Source: Bacillota bacterium (lineage in GTDB: Bacteria > Bacillota > Clostridia > Christensenellales > Aristaeellaceae). From it: DNA of 31,587 bases. The DNA lies in assembly GCA_023402355.1 (NCBI GenBank), contig JAEXCG010000037.1, positions 1 through 31,587 on the forward strand, given 5' to 3'. Position numbers and translations under genes: made by a program. The notes under the pieces were generated by a model. The model saw only the letters and a program-made list of their open reading frames with translations. It was not told the DNA's origin and ran no database searches. Of this stretch, positions 1 to 9,000 are shown in pieces; the first letter of the stretch is position 1; each line of letters starts with the position of its first letter.

Positions 1-3000
1 TCCATCTCGTTTGCCGCCGTCTGATTGGCCGTAACCTTCGCGGTCGCGCCCTTCACGTCAGTCCAGTCGGCCGCGCCGCTCTTGGCCTGAAGCGTAAGGT
101 AATTAGCCGCGAAGGTCTCCATCGCCGGGCGCTGTCCCGTGACGTTCTTCTGGTCGTCCCAGACCTTCGTCAGGCTCAGGCCGCCCGTGTAGGTGCCGGT
201 GAGGCGGTTGGAAATGCTGTAAACCGCGTTGTCGGCGTCGTAGCTCATGCGCGGCGCCACCGGGTTATACCCAGCCGCGATCGTTTCGGACGCGCTGTCT
301 TCGTCAAACGTCGCGCCGGAAGGCACCGCAAAGGTGTACTTCCAGACGTTCTCCACGGTCTTATCGACCGTCAGCGCTCCGCTCGTCGCCGTCGTCGCAT
401 CGACCGTCAGGCTCTGCCCGCTCAGCGCGCCCTCGTCGTCCAGGGCGATCGTGAGCGTCATGATCCACTCCGCCGCCGTCTCCGGGCGGGTGTTCCGCGG
501 GTTGCCGCCGTCCAGCCAGGTCTTTTCAAGCGTGACCTGCTTTGTGGAAAGCGCGTTGGTCAGCGTGTAGACGCCCTCGCTCAGCGTGAACGTCGCGCCG
601 CCCTGCGCCTCGTAGCCCGTGGGCACGGTTTCCGTGACGGTATACCCATCCGCCTTTGGCAGCGTCATCTGCCACGTCCAGATATCGCCCTCTACCTTCG
701 CCTTCACGGCGTTGACACCCGCCGGAGCGGTTTCGCCGATGTAGACGGTGAAGGGCTTGCCCTGTACGTCGATGTCAAGGGTTTTCGGACGCAGGCCGTA
801 GGCGTCGCCGTAGTCGCTCCAGACCTTTTGCATCGTCACATCTTCGGTGTTCATCGTGTTGACGATTTCAAGCGTCGTGTCATTGGGGTTGTCGTTCGTG
901 TAGCCCTCGGGCACAAGCGTTTCCTTTGCGTAGTAAGCGTTATACCGCGTCACATTCTCGAATGTGAACGTCCAGGTGCCGTTGCCGTTGTCCGTGACGG
1001 TCGCGTTCTCGCTGGTCGCAAGCTCCACGCCCGAACCGGAGTACAGCGTGATCTCCATCAGTTCAGGATCGACCTTGTCGCCCGTGATCGCCGGGCGGCT
1101 GATCAGGCTCTGCGGTACGTTCGTCTCGTTCCACGTCTTGGTGACGGTGACCTTGCCGTCGCCGAGCTTTGCGTTGGTGACGGTGACGGTCTCGTTGCCG
1201 CCCCGGGTCAGGGTAACCTCGTTGGTCTGAGCCTCTCCCACCTTGTAGGCCGGAGTTTTAAAGTTCGAATCGAGCGCCTTCTCCACGACGCGGTAGGTGT
1301 ATGCGTTGCCGTCCACGTCGTGCGTGGGCAGGCCGCTCCAGGTGCTGGTTGCCGGATTCGCGTCCTTCGCGATGGTCTGCGTGCCGACTTCGGTCCAGTT
1401 TTCCGCCGTACCAGTCTTGCGCTCCAGCTTCATCGTGACGTCCACGCGGTCGTCCTCGGGCACGTTGCTCGCCCAGGCCTTCGCCGCCGTGACGCTCGCC
1501 GTATCGCGGGTGTTCACCACGGTGATCGAAGCGTCCGCCGTCAGACTGCCGAGCTCGTTATTCTTCGGACCCGTGCCGCCGGTGTAGGTCGTCGTCCAGC
1601 CGGACACGGCGGTCTCCTCGACCGTGACGTTCGCGCCGTAAGGCACGGTCACCGTCACCGGCTCGCCCGCACCGGTGAGCTCTACGCTCTCCGTCGCCGT
1701 CTCATTGTCGGACTTCTTGTAGCTGTACGAGATCGTAAACGCCTTGTTCTGCGAATCGCTGTTGTCCGCCGTTTCATCCACGACGACCTTGTCGATCGTC
1801 AGGCTCACGGTCTTCAGCGTGTTCTCAAGCGCGGCGCTATCGTTCTGCGTGCAGGTGTAACCGTCGATTTCCGCCTCGCTCAGGGTATAGGGGATCTTCT
1901 TGCCGTTGCTGTCAAACAGGGGCAGCTCCTGCGCCGTCTGGAAAGTCCAGAGCGAGGCTGCTGTATCCGTAGGCACCAGCTCCGGCTGTTCCTCCATCTC
2001 CGTGCCGTTCGCCCATACCTTCAGCTTGCCCTTGAAGGTCTCCCAGTCCGGGCGCACGCCGGTGACGTTATCGCCATCCACCCAGTTCTTTGTAAAGGTG
2101 GCCTTCTGCGCGCCCGTCAGGCGGTTCGTCACCGTCAGCGGGTTCGTATCCTTCAACTGCTCGTAGCTTGCGACTTTTTTCAGTTCGGCGTTCGCCACCG
2201 CCGGTACCTGTTCTTCCACCAGCTCGTAACGGATGGCCGAACCGTCGGTATGGGTCTTGGGCAGGCCGGAAATCTCCATCTTCCAGCCGCCCTCCACCGT
2301 CAGGGCGACGGGCGCGGTGTAGACTTCTTCCTTCGTTTCTCCGGCGAAGCCCTTCAGGACCAGCTTCAAAGAATCCGGGCGGGTGTTCAAGGTATTGCCG
2401 CCGTCCAGCCAGACCTTCTCGACCGTGATGGCCTCCGCGACCTCGCGGGTGTTCGTAAACGCCGCGCTTCCCGCGTCGCCCTTCGTCAGCGTGACGTCGA
2501 TGAAGGAATCCTTAGCCTTCCAGCCGGGAAGCCCGGTTTCCACGATCCTGTACATGCCGACCGCGAGTTGGTCAAATGTGACGCTCTCGCCGCCCTTCAG
2601 GGTGAAGATGCCCGTATCGGTCGTGGTGATGCTCTTCTGCCCCTTCGTGCCCGTGACGCCCGCGACCGGGGTCAGCTTCTCGCCCTCCACATAGTAAAGG
2701 GTGAATGTGAAGTCGGGATTCAGGGTCTCGCCCGCTTCATCCGCCAGCGCCGCATCGTAGACGACGGTCTTGCTGACCGTCAGGCCCTGGGCGTTGCGGT
2801 CGATGCTGTTGGAGAACTCGGCCTGATACTCGTTTTCCGCCGTCAGCACGACCTCCTCCGGAGAGGCCGTATAGTTCGCGGGCGCCTTCTCCACGACCTT
2901 GTAGGTGTACTGCTTACCACTATCCGTGTCGTTGAGTGGCAGTTTCTTCCAGCTTCCCGGAATCACGACCGTGGTATCCGGGTACGTGAGGGTCGCGGTT

Positions 3001-6000
3001 TCCGTGCCGAACCGTTCATAGGTGCCATCCGCGCCCAGCTTGCGCCAGAGCTCAAACGTCGCCGTCGCGGGCACCGTCACGTATGCCGGTACATTCCAGG
3101 TCTTTGTAATGCTCGGCGTCATCTCGCCCGCCGCGATGCGGTTGGTGATCACGTGCACGTCGCTTTCGTCCACGACGCCCACACCTTCGTTGTCCGCGGT
3201 ATAGCCGGCGGGCACCTCGATCTCCTTCACCGTGTACGCGATCTCGCGCACGCCGGTGATCTTGCCGTTCTCCTCCGTGTAGGCGTAGCGCGGCAGGTCC
3301 GCGATCGCCGCCGTCCAGGCGGGATCATTGCCCGCGGCCAGCGTGAACGTCTTGCCCGTCACGTCCGCCTGCGTGTTCGCCGCCGCCTCGTCGCTGCGCA
3401 GCTGCGCGTTGACGGGTACACGGATCGCGTTCTCCGTCGAATCGACCCATTCCTTGCGCGCCCTGACGCTGACGTCATTCGTCTGCTCGATGACGTTGGT
3501 GATGTTCACCACCGCGGCGTTGTTTTCGTCAAACGCAGCCACGCCGCCCTCCGTGCTGTAGACGGGCGCCTGATAGCCTGCGACCGGCGTCTCGACCACG
3601 CGGTAGGTGTAGGCCCGCGCGACCGCTACGCCGTCAACCTCGACGTAGTCGTACTTGTCGAGGTCCTCAAAGAGATAGGTCATGTCATCGCTGAGCAAAA
3701 CCGTCTGCGGCTGACCCACGGTTTCCCATGCGCCCTCCGCCATCTCGCTGTGGCGGCGCTGCAATGTGACCGTGATGGCCGTGCGCGCCTCGGCGTTCGT
3801 GTCGATCCAGGTCTTTTGGCCGCTGACCGACAGGTTGCTTACCTGCATCAGCTGGTTCATCACCGTCGGCGTTTTCAGGCCGCTCGCCGTGTAGAGCGCC
3901 AGCTCCGCCTCGTCGGCCTCGCTCGTCGCTGCCTCGGAATCGACGTAGTAGGTGTAGGCCCTGCCGTTTTCGTCAAAGCCCGGCACGTCCTTCAGCGTCG
4001 CCTTCCAGGTGTAGCCGCTGTTCGTCGCCTCGTCGTACGCGAGTGCAACCGCCTCGCTGTAGCTCGCATCCACCGTCTCGCCGACCCTGCGCTTCACGGT
4101 GAACGTGACGCCGGGCAGGTCGTCGGCCGCCTCGGTGGTGATCCACTGCTTGGTGACCTCGACCTTGGTGTCCTCGTTTCGGGTATTGGTGATCGTCGCC
4201 GCCGCGTTTATGATCGTTTGCGGCGCGTTCGTAACGTACCCTTCGACCGCTTCCTCGTTCACGCGGTAGGTGTATGCTTTGCCCGCCGCGTCGTGCGTCG
4301 GCAGACCCGCGGCAAATGTCGCGGTCTGATTTGCGGTGGTGTTGGACTGCGGCTCAAGCACCTGATCCGCGTAGCCCGCTGCCATCGCGCTCGTGACGCG
4401 TTCCCAATTCGTTCCGTCGGTGCTGCGCTCCAGGTAGAGCGTCGCGCCCGACGTGCCCGCCTCGGAGGTCTGCCACTGCTTGGTGACCGTGATGGCCGTA
4501 TTCGTCACGTCGCGGGTGTTGGTGATCGTGACGGAATTATTCTCCGCCGTGATCTCCTTCACCGTATCGCCCGTCACCGTCCAGGCCGCAAGGCTGTGGG
4601 CTGTCGTGCCGCCCACGACGGCGCGCAGCTCCTTCACGTCCACCTTCGTGCCGTACGGGATGCCGGTGATCGTGTTCGCGTTTTCGCTCACGCCTTCGCG
4701 TGCGTAGGTGACCGTGCCGTTCGCGACCTTCGCGGTGATCTCGCCCGTCACCTCTGTCGGCACGCCGGCCTCATCCACAAAGTAGGCGTAGCCGATCACA
4801 AAGTCCATCGCTTCGACCGCCGTGTTCTTCCAGTCCACCGTCTTTTCGATGGTGAGGCTGCCGGTCTTCAGGTCGTTTTTGAGCTCAGGCGTCTCATCCC
4901 CGACATCCCCGACCTCGATCGGCGCCTGGCTGACGGTGTAATGGTCGTCGGACACGCGCTCTTCCTTCAGGAAGTACTTGTACTCCGTACCGTCCTCAAA
5001 CCAGACCTCCGGCACGCCGGTAAATTTCACCGCGCCGTCCTCGCCGCTCGTCGCGGTAACGGCCACTCCGTTCTTCAAAATGGGCGTCAGTTTCTCGGCG
5101 TCCGCACCGTAGTACAGGCCGAAAGTCGCGGTCGGGGCGCTCGCAATGATATTGCCCTCCTCGTCGTACTTCGTCTGCCAGGTCTTCGCCAGCTCGATGC
5201 CGCGCGTGTTCAGCGTGTTCGTGATGGAGAGCTTGGCGTTTTCGCCGGTGATTTCGGCGTCGGCCGTCGTGCTCGCCCTGTAGCCCTTCGGCGCGGTTTC
5301 GGTCAGTCGATAGGCGATCGGCTTGCCGTCCGCGTCGTGCGTCGGCAGGGTGATCTCCTGCGTCCACGCCTCATCGGTCAGTTCGACGGTCCGAACCTTT
5401 GTGCCTCCGCTCATGACGTCGACCGTCACGCTCTGCGGACGCAGGCCGTAGGCGTTTCCTTCGTCCTCCCACAGCTTTTCAACCGTCACGCTCTGGGTTG
5501 CCAGCGTGTTGGTCAGGCTGTAAGAATAGAAGTTCTCGCCGCTGTCCTGCGTAAATTTACCGTCTTCCGGGGTGACGTAGTTCGCCGGGCACATCTCGGT
5601 CACCGCGTAGGTGATCAGCGCGCCGGTTTCCTTGTCGTGCTTGGGCAGGTTTTCGATCGTCGCGGTCCAGGTGTTACCCGCTTCCGTCACCTGAATCTCA
5701 TTTTGAACCGCCGGGGTGGAGAGTTTCTTCACGAGCTTATACTCGATCTCGCCGTTGCTTCCCTGAACCTTCACAGTCAGGCTCTGCGGCCGCGTGTCGA
5801 TGCCCTCGACCTCGCCCGCCCAGGTCTTCGTCAGGGTCAGGCTGGTCTTGCCCGTGTCGCGGCGGTTGTTGATGGTATAGTCGCTGCCGGCCACGTTCAC
5901 GTTCGCATGCGTGATCACGCCGCTCGTCGTGCCGGTCGTGTAGGTATAGCCCTTCACGTCGGATTCGAGCACCACGTAGGGCTCCTCGTAGGTCGGCAGG

Positions 6001-9000
6001 TTCTCAAACCTGTACTTCCAGTCCTCCGTCGCATTCAGTTCGTAGGTCGCCAGCGTATCCTTGCCCGTGGGATCCATCACCGTGATGGTGATCGTCTCGG
6101 GCCGCGTGCTGCTTCCCTGCTCATCCAAGCCGCCACCGTCCGTCCACGTCTTGGTGACGGTGATGGCGCTGCCCTCCAGGCGGCTGTTGACGATGTTTTT
6201 CTCGCCGGTCAGGTCGCCCGTCTCCGCGTCATACTTCATGGCCGTCACAAACGGGGACGCGATATAGCCCGTGGGCACTATCATCTCCATTACGCGGTAG
6301 GCGTAAGCCTTGACCGTACCGTTATCCGTATAGAACAGGTTGAGCTGTTTGCCATTCGCAAACGTCCAGTCGTTCGCCGTCTGCGATGCGCTTCCGTCCT
6401 CCTGCACGGGCAGGGTCGCCGTGGCGACGTCCACCCAAGGTGCGTCTTTAGCATCCGTCTTGCGCTGCAGCGTCAGCGTCGCGCCGGGCGTGCCCTTCAC
6501 AACCGTGGACTGCCTCCATTCCTTCGTCGCGGAAACAGACCCAATCGTTACGGGAGAAAGGGTGTTGGTGACGTTCACCACCGCGGCGCCGTCCTTGTCA
6601 AACGCCGCCACGCCGTCCTTCGTGCTGTAGACGGGCGCCTGATAGCCCGCGACCTGCGTCTCGACCACGCGATAGGCGTATTCCTTCACCTCGGTCGGCG
6701 TGCCGTTTTCCGGGGTATACGCGTACTTGGGCAGATTCGTGAACTTGTACGTCCAATTATCCGCCGCCAACGTAGCAGTCTGCACGTCGGTCCAGCTCTC
6801 GCCGCCGTCCGTGCTGCGCTGCAGCGTCACCGTAACGCTGTCCGGACGCTCGCCCGCGTAGTTGTCCGCGTCGTTCCAGGTCTTCTGGCCGGAGATGGAA
6901 AGGTTCATCGGATCGACGATCGCGTTGGTGAACGCGGCCGTCACCTCCCCATCCGTCACGGTTCCGTTGGCGCCGTCCTTCGGATAGCTGGTATAGCCCG
7001 TGTACTCCGCCTCGGTGACCGTATAAGCCGTGCCGTACGGGATGCCGGTAATCACAATTTCTTCGTCGTTCTTAAGCGAAATGTTCGCGATGATCGGCGA
7101 TCCGTTCTTCGCGGTATACGTCGTCTCCCCGATCTTCACGTCGAAGCTCTGCTTCGCGGATGTAAGCTCCACGGTAAAGTTGAACGTATCCTCCGAAGCA
7201 GGCAGCACCGTCTTGGTGATCTTCAGGCTGCCGTCGGTCTTCAGGGTATTCAGGATCAGGATCGATCCATCCGCCTGAAGATTCGTCGCCTCAACCGTCG
7301 CGTCGGCGGTGTTGCCGGTATTGCCCTCCACCGTGATCTTGACGACGGGCGCTTCCGCGTAGCCCTCCGGCACGGTCGTCTCCTTGAGGTAGTACGTGCC
7401 GAGCGGCAGGCCGGTCAGCTTTGTGTCGACGGCCATATCCTTGTACTCATCCGAATACAGAGTCGTGCAGTCCGCGTCCGTGTAGAGAGTGAACCGCGGC
7501 TGCGTCGCCTCCAGAGCCGGTGCGTCGCCGTCGTACGTCTTCCGGATGGTGAAGGAGCCCGTCTGCGCCTTGTTTTCAAAGGTTACAACGTTGTCCGTGG
7601 CCTTGATTGTAACCGGCCGCACGAGTTTCTGGCCGTACCAGCCGCTCTGCTGCGTCTCCTGGACGTAGTAGGTTTGGCCGATGACTAGATCCGAAACGGT
7701 CGCACCCTTTCCGTCGTTGGCGGTAACGGTGACAGACCCGACCGGATTCTCGCACGCCTCGTCGCTGTAGACCGTCATGGTGAACTGCGTGGCGTCTTGC
7801 GATACATCCGTCGTCTTTCTGATCGTGAGCTTGGCTGTGGACAGCTTGTTTACAAAGCTCACCTGAACCGCCTGACCGCCTTCGGGTACCACAACCTTCT
7901 TCTCGTTGCCCTGTTCCCCGTCAACCGTAGTGGCATACTGCGGCTTCGCGGCTTCGGCGACGGCATAACTGCCGGCCGGCAGGTTGGGCAGCGTGATGCT
8001 CCCTTTACCCGCAGTGGTGGTCAACGTCACGATCAGTTTGTTGTTCGCCAGCTCCACGCCGGCAAGATTGTTCGCATTGACATAGTCCGCCGGGATCGTG
8101 ATGCCCGCACTCGGCGTCACCGTGAACGTGAACGACTCGCTGTTCGCGGTATCCATTGTGCCGTCGGACGTCTGAACGGTCTTGTCGATGGTCAAACCGC
8201 CGAGAGCAAGCGTGTTGGTAAAGGTCAGGGTGGCGTCGACGCCGATATTGCCATGGGCACTAGGGCTTAAATTAATCGTCGCTTCCTTGCCTGTAGCATT
8301 ACCGGATGTCGCTCCGGCTGTCCAACTATACGCCGTACTATACTCATCGCCGTTTGTTTCTTTGACCGTAACCGAGCCATCAATGTTGGTAATTTTTATC
8401 CAACCATTGTTCGGCACATTGCGGATTATCAATTTACGAGGCCAAGTTCCGCTCCATTCCGTTTTAATCTCCTCTTCTGATGATTTTTCAAATCCAATCT
8501 TGTCAGAGTCTTGCTTATTATTAACGTTTCCTACCGTGACTTCGAAATCGAAAGTCGCGCCTGTATCAGGTTCTGCCTTCTTTTGGATCGTCAGCGACGA
8601 AGCGTTGTTCCACTTATTGAGCACGCAAACATAAGGCACATTTTCCGTACCCGTAACTTCCACTTCGTAGGAATAGCCAAGTTTGTACCCCGTATCGGGA
8701 TCAATTTTTAATCCAGTGGACGAACTCTTCTCTGGCTCTCCGCCAAGCCACCACTTGGGTTCCTGGTATTTAGGATCGTTAACAATAGGCGTTGTACCGT
8801 ATTGATATTCCGTGATCTTATATGTTCCTACCGGCAGATTGCTTATTGTATGATTGCCGCTCATCGGCGCACCGATACCATTCATCAATCCAACAGTCAG
8901 TTTCCCATCTTTAACTGTCTGCCTTCCAGAATTGTTCACATTTTTAAGTTCAAATACCGCCCCGTCCTTCAGCGCCGGCGTATCGCCAACTGCTTCCACG

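Noticed and set aside
828..7688. A 2,286-codon open frame on the plus strand
   Set aside because: It lies antisense to the Cna-B array. The translation is Arg/His/Val-rich without recognisable domains, and no ribosome binding site is evident. It is a by-product of GC-rich, repeated codons on the other strand.
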